DNA from: Mycobacterium sp. MFM001
Lineage (GTDB): Bacteria > Actinomycetota > Actinomycetes > Mycobacteriales > Mycobacteriaceae
Direction of reading: 5' to 3'
Assembly: GCF_003402475.1 (NCBI RefSeq)
Contig: NZ_BFAB01000011.1
Coordinates: 1-64,000, forward strand
DNA: 64,000 nt
Under the pieces are notes generated by a model that did no database searches, was not told where the DNA came from, and saw only the letters and a list, made by a program, of their open reading frames with translations. Below are positions 17,322 through 24,460 of the stretch, one piece after another (position 1 is the stretch's first letter; the number at the start of each line of letters is the position of its first letter). A program made the translations under genes and the position numbers.

Positions 17322-17562
17322 TGTCACTCCTCATACAGCGTGCCGTGCGTACCGACGGCTAACGCTACAACACGTCAAAACCCTTGTCACCCAAGGTAAT
17401 ACTCAGTTCGGTCAGCTTTCCCTAAGTAAAGCAAGGCTACGTTGAACGTGCCCAAAGCGCGTTGGCGATTATTCACCGAAATTGCCTGGCGACCGCTCGG
17501 TACAAGTCCGTCGGCGGGAGGCCCGGTCCGCCAGCCACTCGGCCGACTCGCCGATCGGGGAC

Positions 17563-17581
17563 TTAGGTTAGACTTCGCTAA
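17563..17581. promoter_or_regulatory. IdeR iron box 1
   Basis: TTAGGTTAGACTTCGCTAA matches 15 of 19 positions of the consensus TTAGGTTAGGCTAACCTAA. It is the first of two boxes exactly 24 bp apart, the tandem arrangement known upstream of Mtb bfrA. Confidence 0.85.
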
Positions 17582-17586
17582 CCGAC

Positions 17587-17605
17587 TTAGGTTAGACTCC
17601 ACTAA
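17587..17605. promoter_or_regulatory. IdeR iron box 2
   Basis: TTAGGTTAGACTCCACTAA matches 15 of 19 consensus positions. It ends 30 bp before the bfd ATG, where bound IdeR would probably repress bfd, while it could activate bfrA from a distance of about 260 bp. Confidence 0.85.
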
Positions 17606-17635
17606 CATGAGGCCCGTTCACCTCGGAGTGTGCTG

Positions 17636-17818
17636 ATGTACGTCTGCCTTTGCGTCGGCGCCACCAACCACACCGTGTCTGAGTGTGTGGCCCGCGGTGC
17701 GTCGACGTCCAAGGAAGTGGCCGCGGCCTGCGGCGCCGGTGCCGACTGCGGGCGGTGCAGGCACAATCTGCGGGCGATCATCGCGGCGGCCCGACAGCTC
17801 GAAACCAGCGCCTCCTAG
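17636..17818 (+). CDS. bfd: bacterioferritin-associated ferredoxin
   Basis: A 60-residue [2Fe-2S] protein that gives electrons to the bacterioferritin heme to release stored iron. Four cluster cysteines are seen: C-x-C near the N-terminus (MYVCLCVGATNHTV) and C-x2-C toward the C-terminus (GADCGRCRHNL). ATG 17636 follows a CGGAG ribosome site; an in-frame GTG lies two codons earlier. It is divergent from bfrA with shared IdeR control, which fits opposite regulation: iron release when iron is low, storage when iron is high. Confidence 0.92.
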   Translation: MYVCLCVGATNHTVSECVARGASTSKEVAAACGAGADCGRCRHNLRAIIAAARQLETSAS

Positions 17819-17834
17819 TCCCCACGCGACCTCA

Positions 17835-18614
17835 CTAGCTCCCGCGCCGGCCGGTGAAGTCGGCCAGCGCCGTAGCGTTGGCCTGCGAACCCATCAGCTC
17901 GGCGAAGTGAGCGTTTTCCCGGGCGCTCGCAGCGGCGATCTCGGGACGCAGCGGTTCGACCATGGTGTGCTTGACCGCCATCAGGCTCGAAATCGGCCGT
18001 GAAGCAAGGATTTCGGCGTGCCGGCGGGCCTCGGTGAGCAGATCGCTCGGCTCGCACACCTTCCAGACCAGGCCCATCCGCAGGGCTTCGTCGGCGTCTA
18101 CCCACTCCGAGGACATCAGCAGCCAGGCTGCGTTCTGCCGGCCCACCAGCTGCGGCAACAGGTACGACGACGCCGCTTCCGGCGCGACGCCCAGGCTGGT
18201 GAACGGGCATTTCAGCCGCGCCGTCGACGACATGAACGCCAGGTCGGCGTAGCCGAGGACCGTGGCGCCGATTCCTATCCCCACACCATTGACGGCGCAG
18301 ATCAGCGGCTTGGGGAATCGGCTCAGGGCGTCGATCAGCCCGGGGAAGCCGTGCTTTCCGGGGACGAAGTTGGGGTCGGTGATGCGCGCCTGCATTTCGC
18401 CGAGGTCAGTGCCTGCGCTGAAGGCGCGCCCGGCGCCGGTCAACAGGACGACGGCGACGTCCGGGTCCTCGGCGGCGGCCAACAGCGCGTCGGCGGTGGC
18501 GTCGTAGAGCGCCTCGTTGAACGCATTGAGTGCCTCCGGCCGGTTCAGCGTCAGGGTGCGCACGTTGTTGGCGTCGTCGATCTGCAATGTCACGGCTGGG
18601 CTCCTACCTGTCAT
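17835..18614 (-). CDS. enoyl-CoA hydratase/isomerase (crotonase) family protein
   Basis: A 259-residue crotonase. Oxyanion-hole segments are GRAFSAGTDLGEM and VNGVGIGIGATVLGYADL, and the catalytic Glu is likely in LGVAPEAASSYLLPQLVG, a pattern also seen in delta3-delta2-enoyl-CoA isomerases. It would act on an acyl-CoA in beta-oxidation or sterol/aromatic breakdown. It follows the thioesterase and EthD genes on the same strand (78-bp gap), so all three may form one unit under the upstream KstR-like box. The exact substrate is unknown. Confidence 0.88.
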   Translation of the reverse strand: MTGRSPAVTLQIDDANNVRTLTLNRPEALNAFNEALYDATADALLAAAEDPDVAVVLLTGAGRAFSAGTDLGEMQARITDPNFVPGKHGFPGLIDALSRFPKPLICAVNGVGIGIGATVLGYADLAFMSSTARLKCPFTSLGVAPEAASSYLLPQLVGRQNAAWLLMSSEWVDADEALRMGLVWKVCEPSDLLTEARRHAEILASRPISSLMAVKHTMVEPLRPEIAAASARENAHFAELMGSQANATALADFTGRRGS

Positions 18615-18692
18615 CGTGTACCGCCAAACAGAAACCAGGGTTGTGATGTTGCGGAGATCGCAGCCATACCTTCTGTTTCGCGGTCAATCCGG

Positions 18693-19388
18693 TCAAGCAA
18701 ACGGTGTCTTGAGGACGTAGCGGCTGGTCGGGACGGTGTCGATGTTCTCGTTGGCGCCGAACGCCGACGTGCTGGCCACCATCCGGCTCACCCGGTCCTC
18801 CAGGTCGGTGTCGTCGGCGGCTCCGAAGAAGGCCTTCAAGTCGGTGATCGCCTCGGCCGGGAACAGCTCTTCGACGATGCCCGCGATGGGCGGCGCGTCG
18901 GGGGTCAGCGCGCGCACCACCCAGTTCTGGGTGTAGCCGAACGTCGCCTGGGTCTCGATCGCGACCGGCGTGTGGTCGCGCTGCCAGCGGGCCAGCCAAC
19001 TGTCCTGGTCCAGGCTCGCGGGCCGACGCAGCAGCGCGATATTGGCCAAACCCGTTGTGCGGCTTCCAAGTTCGAGTGGCGCCGGTAGCGGGACGGATTC
19101 GGTGACCAGATATGCGGCGAGCTGGTCGCACTCGGCGTCCAACAGCGTGAGTGCGGCGGCGATCTGCTCGCCGTAGCACTGCTGCGTCCACAGGCTCACC
19201 ACCGCGACCACCGGCGGGTCGAGCGTCGTGAGCGTCATCAGCGAGTCGCGCACTACGCCGTCGCGGACATTGACGGCCAGGCCGGGAACATCGAGCGCCA
19301 GTACCGCGTCGGCGACCGGGCCGCGCTGGCGGGCGCACCAGTCGTCGTCGCACGTGGCGGCCCGCATCAAAGCGATGACCTTCTCCAT
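18693..19388 (-). CDS. EthD-type dimeric alpha-beta barrel protein
   Basis: A 231-residue protein (MEKVIALMRAATCDDDWCARQRGPVADAVLALDVPGLAVNVRDG...) made of two ferredoxin-like alpha-beta halves. The second half carries LARWQRDHTPVAIETQATFGYTQNWVVRAL, a typical EthD/DABB pattern. Such proteins are often helpers or small-substrate oxygenase/dehydratase partners in catabolic operons. Start ATG 19388 overlaps the TAA of the thioesterase gene (TAATG), so they are coupled. Its role is inferred from context only. Confidence 0.75.
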   Translation of the reverse strand: MEKVIALMRAATCDDDWCARQRGPVADAVLALDVPGLAVNVRDGVVRDSLMTLTTLDPPVVAVVSLWTQQCYGEQIAAALTLLDAECDQLAAYLVTESVPLPAPLELGSRTTGLANIALLRRPASLDQDSWLARWQRDHTPVAIETQATFGYTQNWVVRALTPDAPPIAGIVEELFPAEAITDLKAFFGAADDTDLEDRVSRMVASTSAFGANENIDTVPTSRYVLKTPFA

Positions 19389-20017
19389 TACTGCTGCTCC
19401 CGGGCCCACCGGGGCGTGATGAACACCCCCTGCGCTTCGACGGTGACGCCCTCGTCGTCGGCGAGGTGGCCCGTCGCAAACGTCTTCACGCCGTCGACGC
19501 GGGTGGTCGTCGCTTCGGCATGCAGGCGGCCCAACCGGGTGGCCCGCACGTAGCGCAGGGTGATGGTTCCGGTGAACCGCGGATTCACGCCGTCGCTGGC
19601 CGCTTCGCCCAGCACATGGTCGAGCACCAGGGCGGCGACTCCCCCGTGTACGTGACCGGGCGGACCCTCGTACGCGGCGCCCAGATCGAAGTCGCACCAC
19701 ACTTTGCCCGACGGGTCGTGCTGGATTGCCAAAGGCGGCGCGACGGGGTTGCGCACCCCGATCACGACGTTGCCCCACGCCATCCGCTCACCGGTGGACA
19801 GGTAGCGCACCCCGTATGTGCCGTCGAGCTGCTTTTGGCGCAAACGTGCTGTCGCCGAATCGATTTCGGCCTTGGCCGCAGCGACGGCTTCTGCGTCGAC
19901 TTCGGTCCGGACGGTGGCGTCGATCAGCTCGCGCACCGACTGCGCAAGCGGCTCGTAGATTGCCCGCAGCCGCTCGACCTCGGCGGCGCTCAGGTTCTCC
20001 AGGGTGAAGTCCAGCAT
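19388..20017 (-). CDS. PaaI-type hotdog thioesterase
   Basis: A 209-residue protein. Its N-terminal 80 residues form a helical extension. A single hotdog domain follows, with the catalytic-helix motif GPPGHVHGGVAALVLDHVLGEAA and the strand FTGTITLRYVRATRLGRLHAEA. It hydrolyses an acyl-CoA thioester in the cytoplasm. ATG 20017 is chosen over the TTG two codons upstream because a palindrome (KstR-like box) ends only 8 bp before the ATG. It is first gene of the operon with EthD and enoyl-CoA hydratase. Confidence 0.85.
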   Translation of the reverse strand: MLDFTLENLSAAEVERLRAIYEPLAQSVRELIDATVRTEVDAEAVAAAKAEIDSATARLRQKQLDGTYGVRYLSTGERMAWGNVVIGVRNPVAPPLAIQHDPSGKVWCDFDLGAAYEGPPGHVHGGVAALVLDHVLGEAASDGVNPRFTGTITLRYVRATRLGRLHAEATTTRVDGVKTFATGHLADDEGVTVEAQGVFITPRWAREQQ

Positions 20018-20024
20018 GACCAAC

Positions 20025-20038
20025 TAGAACATGTTCTC
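20025..20038 (-). promoter_or_regulatory. KstR-like operator
   Basis: On the coding strand GAGAACATGTTCTA matches 7 of the 8 fixed positions of the KstR consensus TNNAACNNGTTNNA. The inner AGAACATGTTCT (20026-20037) is a perfect 12-bp palindrome. It sits just upstream of the thioesterase ATG, where binding would block the promoter. KstR controls sterol catabolism genes in mycobacteria. Confidence 0.65.
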
Positions 20039-20065
20039 ATTGCGGGCTCGCGATCGGGTCCACCG

Positions 20066-21001
20066 CTACCGGACCAGGCGTACGTGCTGGTCGGCGCTGA
20101 CCAACTCGCCGATGGTTGCGGCCAGCTGCCGGTAGGGGGCTTCACGGCCGCTCGACGAGCGGAACACCAGCCCGATGCGTCGGCCCGGGCGTGGCGTGGC
20201 GAACTTCGCCAGCCCCAGCCGGCTGCGGGCGGCTTCGACCGAGACCGCGCTCTGCGGGATCAGCGTCACTCCCAATCCGCCGGTCACGCATTGCACCGCG
20301 GTGGCCAGCGAGGCGGCCCGGGTGTTGGCGAGGTCGGCGCGCACACCGGCCTTGCGGCAGACGTCGAGGGCCTGGTCGCGCAGGCAGTGACCCTCGTCGA
20401 GCAGCAGCAACGGCAGGTGAGCCAGCGCCGTCGGCGGCACCCGCTGCTTGCCTGACAGTGGATGTCCGGGCGGCAGCGCCAGCACGAAGTCCTCGTCGTA
20501 AATCGGGATCTCGGTCACCCCGGCGGTTTCGGACGGCAGCGCGATCAGCGCGGCATCCACCGAACCTTCCCGCAATGCCGCCAGGAGCCGTTCGGTCTGG
20601 TCCTCGATCACCCGCAGCGTCAGCCCCGGCAGCCGGTCGGCCAATCCCGCCAGCACCGTCGGCAGCACGTAGGGCGCCACCGTCGGGATGAGTCCCAGCC
20701 GCATGGTCCCCTGCAACGGGTCGGAGGCGCCGGCCGCCGCTGCGGCGAATTCCTCGACCGCCTCGATCGCCGTCTGGGCGTACGGCAGCAGCTGCCGCCC
20801 CTCGGGTGTCAAGAAGACACGCCGGGTCGAGCGCTCGACGAGATGAACGCCAAGCCCGGTCTCCAGCGCCGAGAGAGCCTGCGACAACGTCGACTGGCTG
20901 ACGCCGAGAGTTGTTGCGGCACTGCTGAAATGTTGTTTCTCGGCTACCGCGACGAACGCTCGGAGGCCGGCGATCGTCGGTTGATAACTCTTATCGGTCA
21001 T
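20066..21001 (-). CDS. oxyR: LysR-type peroxide sensor OxyR (intact)
   Basis: A 311-residue LysR regulator. The N-terminal winged HTH reads FVAVAEKQHFSSAATTLGVSQSTLSQALSALE. The effector domain has EGHCLRDQALDVC, in which the two Cys correspond to the redox pair C199/C208 of E. coli OxyR. It activates ahpCD on peroxide stress. In M. tuberculosis oxyR is a pseudogene, whereas here the frame is complete, which places the organism outside that complex. ATG 21001 lies inside the OxyR box, suggesting autoregulation. It is divergent from ahpC. Confidence 0.95.
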   Translation of the reverse strand: MTDKSYQPTIAGLRAFVAVAEKQHFSSAATTLGVSQSTLSQALSALETGLGVHLVERSTRRVFLTPEGRQLLPYAQTAIEAVEEFAAAAAGASDPLQGTMRLGLIPTVAPYVLPTVLAGLADRLPGLTLRVIEDQTERLLAALREGSVDAALIALPSETAGVTEIPIYDEDFVLALPPGHPLSGKQRVPPTALAHLPLLLLDEGHCLRDQALDVCRKAGVRADLANTRAASLATAVQCVTGGLGVTLIPQSAVSVEAARSRLGLAKFATPRPGRRIGLVFRSSSGREAPYRQLAATIGELVSADQHVRLVR

Positions 21002-21007
21002 GCCTAT
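20993..21007. promoter_or_regulatory. OxyR binding site (LysR T-N11-A box)
   Basis: ATCGGTCATGCCTAT has the AT-N11-AT form with GG and CC inner arms, matching the LysR-box rule. It overlaps the oxyR start codon and lies just upstream of the ahpC -10, the usual position for coupled oxyR-ahpC control. Confidence 0.7.
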
Positions 21008-21010
21008 TAG

Positions 21011-21016
21011 TATAGT
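21011..21016 (+). promoter_or_regulatory. ahpC promoter -10 element
   Basis: TATAGT lies 3 bp beyond the OxyR box, about 95 bp before the ahpC ATG. This would give an mRNA leader of nearly 90 nt. The -35 region is covered by the OxyR box. Confidence 0.5.
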
Positions 21017-21110
21017 GGGAAATATCACCTTTAATTCTAGGTCGATTTTAGGCACGATGGGTTTTGAGACAGAAGTCCCACTTAGACCCGATCGTGACCA
21101 AAGGAGTGAC

Positions 21111-21698
21111 ATGGCACTGCTGACCATCGGTGACCAGTTCCCGGCCTACCAGCTGACCGCCCTGATCGGCGGTGACCTCTCGAAGGTCGACGCCAAGCAG
21201 CCGGGCGACTACTTCACCACCATCACCAGCGACGACTACGAGGGCAAGTGGCGGGTGATCTTCTTCTGGCCGAAGGACTTCACGTTCGTGTGCCCGACCG
21301 AGATTGCCGCGTTCGGCAAGCTGAACGACGAGTTCGAGGACCGCGACACCAAGGTGCTCGGCGTCTCGGTGGACAGCGAATTCGTGCACTTCCAATGGCG
21401 CGCCCAGCATGAGGACCTCAAGAAGCTGCCGTTCCCGATGCTCTCGGACATCAAGCGCGAGCTCGTCGAGGCCACCGGCGCGCTCAACTCCGAGGGCGTC
21501 GCCGACCGGGTGACCTTCATCGTCGACCCGAACAACGAAATCCAGTTCGTCTCGGTGACCGCCGGTTCGGTGGGCCGCAACGTCGACGAGGTGCTGCGGG
21601 TGCTCGACGCGCTGCAGTCCGACGAGCTGTGCGCCTGCAACTGGCGCAAGGGCGACCCGACGATCGACGCGGGCGAAGAGCTGAGGAAGTCGGCCTGA
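21111..21698 (+). CDS. ahpC: alkyl hydroperoxide reductase peroxiredoxin AhpC
   Basis: A 195-residue typical 2-Cys peroxiredoxin that reduces peroxides and peroxynitrite. The peroxidatic cysteine is C61 in DFTFVCPTE, and resolving cysteines C174 and C176 lie in LCACNW, the three-cysteine pattern of mycobacterial AhpC. It is recycled by AhpD, encoded next with a TGATG overlap. ATG 21111 has AGGAG 7 bases upstream. Expression should be OxyR-dependent through the site at 20993-21007. Confidence 0.97.
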   Translation: MALLTIGDQFPAYQLTALIGGDLSKVDAKQPGDYFTTITSDDYEGKWRVIFFWPKDFTFVCPTEIAAFGKLNDEFEDRDTKVLGVSVDSEFVHFQWRAQHEDLKKLPFPMLSDIKRELVEATGALNSEGVADRVTFIVDPNNEIQFVSVTAGSVGRNVDEVLRVLDALQSDELCACNWRKGDPTIDAGEELRKSA

Positions 21699-22237
21699 TG
21701 AGTATCGACACCCTTAAAGAGGCTCTGCCCGAGTACGCCAAGGATCTCAAGCTCAACCTGGGGTCGATCAGCCGCAGCACGGCGCTGAGCGAGGAGCAGC
21801 TATGGGGCACGCTGCTCGCCAGCGCCGCGGCCACCCGAAATGACCGGGTGCTCAGCGAGATTGGTGCCGAAGCCGCGGATTATCTGTCGGCGGAGGCATA
21901 CCAGGCCGCGCTGGGTGCCGCGTCGATCATGGGCATGAACAACGTGTTCTACCGTGGCCGCGGCTTCCTCGACGGCCAATACGACGACCTTCGGCCGGGG
22001 TTGCGGATGAACATCATCGGCAACCCCGGTGTGGACAAAGCCAATTTCGAGCTGTGGTCGTTTGCGGTGTCCTCGATCAACGGGTGTTCGCACTGCGTGG
22101 TTGCCCACGAGCACACGCTGCGCGAAGCCGGCGTCGACCGGGAGGCGATCTTCGAAGCGCTGAAGGCCGCCGCGATTGTGGCCGGCGTGGCGCAGGCGAT
22201 CACCACGGCACAGACACTGGCCAGCGTCGCGACGTAG
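21698..22237 (+). CDS. ahpD: alkyl hydroperoxidase AhpD
   Basis: A 179-residue trimeric CMD-fold thiol reductant for AhpC, itself reduced through lipoamide. Active-site residues of the family are all present: E118, C130, H132, C133 and H137 (within SINGCSHCVVAHEH). The ATG at 21698 overlaps the ahpC stop (TGATG), so the two are translated together. A structured repeat begins at the first base after its stop codon. Confidence 0.97.
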   Translation: MSIDTLKEALPEYAKDLKLNLGSISRSTALSEEQLWGTLLASAAATRNDRVLSEIGAEAADYLSAEAYQAALGAASIMGMNNVFYRGRGFLDGQYDDLRPGLRMNIIGNPGVDKANFELWSFAVSSINGCSHCVVAHEHTLREAGVDREAIFEALKAAAIVAGVAQAITTAQTLASVAT

Positions 22238-22282
22238 CCCGGCGACGATGCAGCCCGCAGCGCGGGCTGAGGAGGAGCCGGG
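22238..22282. repeat. MIRU-like structured intergenic repeat, copy 1
   Basis: It shares GGCGACGATGCAG and GAGGAGGAGCCGG with the copy at 53077-53117. Both copies start at the first base after a stop codon. Here the ends pair (CCCGGC with GCCGGG) and the centre forms a perfect 8-bp hairpin, CAGCCCGC-AGC-GCGGGCTG. It may be a short relative of the mycobacterial interspersed repetitive units. Confidence 0.65.
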
Positions 22283-22292
22283 CAATTGGACG

Positions 22293-22298
22293 TAGACT
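22293..22298 (+). promoter_or_regulatory. -10 element for leaderless deaminase transcript
   Basis: TAGACT (TANNNT) ends 8 nt before the GTG at 22307, and there is no ribosome site next to the GTG. This fits a leaderless start. Confidence 0.5.
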
Positions 22299-22306
22299 CG
22301 CGCTCT

Positions 22307-22786
22307 GTGGGACTCAGCGAGGTTGACCTCCAACACTTGCGTCGCTGCGTCGAACTTGCACGTGCCGCACTCGAGAACGGCAGCAGCCCTTTCGGCTCGA
22401 TCCTGATCGATGCTGACGGTCAGACTCTCTACGAAGACCGCAACCGGTGCACGGACGACGACCTGACGCGGCACCCGGAGTTCGCCATTGCCCGCTGGGC
22501 AGCGGCGAACCTCGCCCCGGCGCAGCGCATCCGGACCACCGTCTACACCTCCTGCGAACACTGCCCGATGTGCGCCGCGGCGCACGGCTGGGCGGGCTTG
22601 GGCCCCATCGTGTATGCGACCTCGTCGGAGCAGCTGTGGGGGTGGCTGGCCGATTGGCATGCGCCGGTACCGCCGGTGGCACCCTTGTCGATCACCACAG
22701 TCGTGCCCGCGGCGGTGGTCAGCGGCCCGGCTCCGGAGCTCGAAGACGAGATGAAATCCCTCTACGCGGCGCGCTTTCGGTCGTGA
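22307..22786 (+). CDS. cytidine/deoxycytidylate-type nucleoside deaminase
   Basis: A 159-residue zinc deaminase. The zinc/proton-shuttle motif is RHPEFAIARWA (H-P-E in place of H-A-E), and the zinc cysteines lie in TSCEHCPMC (C-P-M-C). These are the marks of the guanine deaminase/TadA-like branch, although the substrate cannot be fixed from sequence. A TTG 21 bases upstream is in frame, but GTG 22307 suits the promoter position. Its stop overlaps the GTG of the GH13 gene by 3 bp, an odd pairing of nucleoside and sugar enzymes. Confidence 0.82.
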   Translation: MGLSEVDLQHLRRCVELARAALENGSSPFGSILIDADGQTLYEDRNRCTDDDLTRHPEFAIARWAAANLAPAQRIRTTVYTSCEHCPMCAAAHGWAGLGPIVYATSSEQLWGWLADWHAPVPPVAPLSITTVVPAAVVSGPAPELEDEMKSLYAARFRS

Positions 22787-24036
22787 GCACGCCTGCGTGG
22801 ACCGAGCATGTGATCTGGTGGCAGATCTATCCGCTGGGCTTCGTCGGCGCTTTCCCCGCGGATCAGCCGGCGGATCCCGGCGAGCATCGGCTGCGGCGGA
22901 TCGCTGACTGGTTCGACCACGCTATTACGTTGGGGGCCTCGGGGATTGCGCTGGGGCCGATCTTCGCCTCGCGCACCCACGGCTACGACACCACCGACCA
23001 CTACCGGATCGATCCGCGCCTCGGCGACGACGCCGACTTCGATTTTGTTGTGGCCGAGGCGCATCGACGCGGTCTTCGCGTCCTGCTCGACGGTGTGTTC
23101 AACCACGTCGGTCCCGAGTTCCCCCGTCACCGCGAGACGTGGTTTCGGGATTACAGCTTCGAAGGCCACGGCGATCTCACCACGCTGAACCACGACAATC
23201 CCGAGGTCGCCGAGTATGTGGCCGACGTGATGGCGCACTGGCTGGGACGCGGCGCCGACGGCTGGCGGCTGGACGCGGCTTATGCTGTGCCACCGAAGTT
23301 TTGGGCTGCAGTGCTGCCGCGGGTGCGCGACCGTCATCCCGACGCCTGGTTCGTCGGCGAGCTCATCCACGGCGACTACGCAGCGATGGTCGACGAGGCA
23401 GGCTTCGACTCGGTCACCCAGTACGAGCTGTGGAAGGCGATCTGGAGCAGCCTCAACGACGGCAACTTCTACGAGCTCGATTGGACGCTTCAGCGGCACA
23501 ACGCATTTGTGCAACGCTTTGCGCCGCTGACCTTCATCGGCAATCACGACGTCACCCGCATCGCCAGCCGGCTGGAAAATGCCGAGCACCTGGCGCATGC
23601 GCTGGTGCTGCAAATGACCGTCGGCGGCATTCCCAGCGTGTACGCCGGCGACGAACTCGGCTACCGCGGCGTCAAGGAGGAGAGATTCGGCGGTGACGAC
23701 GCCGTGCGCCCCGAATTCGGTTCTCCCCCGGCACCTCTGGACGAGCACGGCACGCAGGTATGGGCGCTGCACCAATACCTGATCGGGTTGCGCCGTCGCC
23801 ACCCGTGGCTTTTCGGGGCGTCGACAACCACGCTGCGATTGGACAACCGGCACTACGTCTATCGGACACACCGCGGTGACGAGGCGCTGATCGTCGCGCT
23901 CAACATCGACGAGTCGCCGCTGCAGATGTCTGTGCCCCGAGCCCAAGTGATCGCCGGGTCGGGAGCGCCGCCGGCGGAAGTCGTCGACACGCTGGTGGTC
24001 GAACCGCACGGCTGGCGCATCCTGGCGCCTACCTGA
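22783..24036 (+). CDS. GH13 alpha-amylase family glycosidase
   Basis: A 417-residue GH13 enzyme. Conserved regions are in order: DGVFNHVG (region I), GWRLDAAYA with the Asp nucleophile (II), WFVGELI with the acid/base Glu (III) and FIGNHDVTR with the third carboxylate (IV). The N-terminus (WWQIYPLGFVGAFP) is typical of short actinobacterial alpha-amylase-like proteins. It has no signal peptide, so it acts on a cytoplasmic glucan or oligosaccharide. GTG 22783 overlaps the deaminase stop (GTGA). Its 3' end overlaps the convergent DUF1810 gene by 8 bp. Confidence 0.88.
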   Translation: MSTPAWTEHVIWWQIYPLGFVGAFPADQPADPGEHRLRRIADWFDHAITLGASGIALGPIFASRTHGYDTTDHYRIDPRLGDDADFDFVVAEAHRRGLRVLLDGVFNHVGPEFPRHRETWFRDYSFEGHGDLTTLNHDNPEVAEYVADVMAHWLGRGADGWRLDAAYAVPPKFWAAVLPRVRDRHPDAWFVGELIHGDYAAMVDEAGFDSVTQYELWKAIWSSLNDGNFYELDWTLQRHNAFVQRFAPLTFIGNHDVTRIASRLENAEHLAHALVLQMTVGGIPSVYAGDELGYRGVKEERFGGDDAVRPEFGSPPAPLDEHGTQVWALHQYLIGLRRRHPWLFGASTTTLRLDNRHYVYRTHRGDEALIVALNIDESPLQMSVPRAQVIAGSGAPPAEVVDTLVVEPHGWRILAPT

Positions 24037-24460
24037 GCCGCTCGAGCGTGAGCGGGTCCTCTTCGCCGTCGTAATACTTGTCGAGCAACTGCACGAAGTC
24101 CCGGTTGTCGTCGATGGCGTGGGCGAACAGCGTCATCGACGAGCGCACCTTGAGGTCGTCGGGTGAGCCGAAGATCTCGCCGATCGAGCGGCCCGTGATG
24201 TGGTTGACCAACTGCGTGCACTCGCGCAATCGCGGTCCGAGCACGTCGTGATCCAGATACGCCCGGGCCTCTTCGAGCGAGGAAATCGCATACCGTTCGG
24301 CCGTCGGGCTGCGGCCCAGCCCGGCGATCTGGGGGAAGATGAACCAGATCCAATGGCTGCGTTTGCGTCCGGCGCGTAACTCCTCGACTACGGTGTGGTA
24401 CACGCCGGCCTGCGCGTCGACGAAACGCTGCAGATCGAAGGGGTCGGTTGCAGAGTCCAT
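24029..24460 (-). CDS. DUF1810 family protein (Rv1873 homologue)
   Basis: A 143-residue protein covered by DUF1810 (MDSATDPFDLQRFVDAQAGVYHTVVEELRAGRKRSHWIWFIFPQIAGLG), an all-helical fold of unknown function, equivalent to Rv1873 in place and strand. Its ATG (CAT at 24458-24460 on the plus strand) overlaps the divergent lldD2 ATG, so there is no gap between the two genes. The start agrees with the family N-terminus. Confidence 0.88.
   Translation of the reverse strand: MDSATDPFDLQRFVDAQAGVYHTVVEELRAGRKRSHWIWFIFPQIAGLGRSPTAERYAISSLEEARAYLDHDVLGPRLRECTQLVNHITGRSIGEIFGSPDDLKVRSSMTLFAHAIDDNRDFVQLLDKYYDGEEDPLTLERLR

Larger units (their letters stand above)
17322..17635. other. bfrA-bfd divergent regulatory region
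   Basis: This 314-bp gap holds two tandem IdeR boxes near bfd (17563-17605). A weaker iron-box-like stretch near bfrA (around 17423-17445) contains GCAAGGCTAC. I see no coding sequence. Promoters for both genes must lie here; TAATAC around 17396-17401 is a possible but unproven element. Confidence 0.6.

Noticed and set aside
17423..17445. Third iron box near bfrA (AGTAAAGCAAGGCTACG)
   Set aside because: Only the GCAAGGCT core fits; the outer arms do not form a palindrome, so it is not listed as a separate site.
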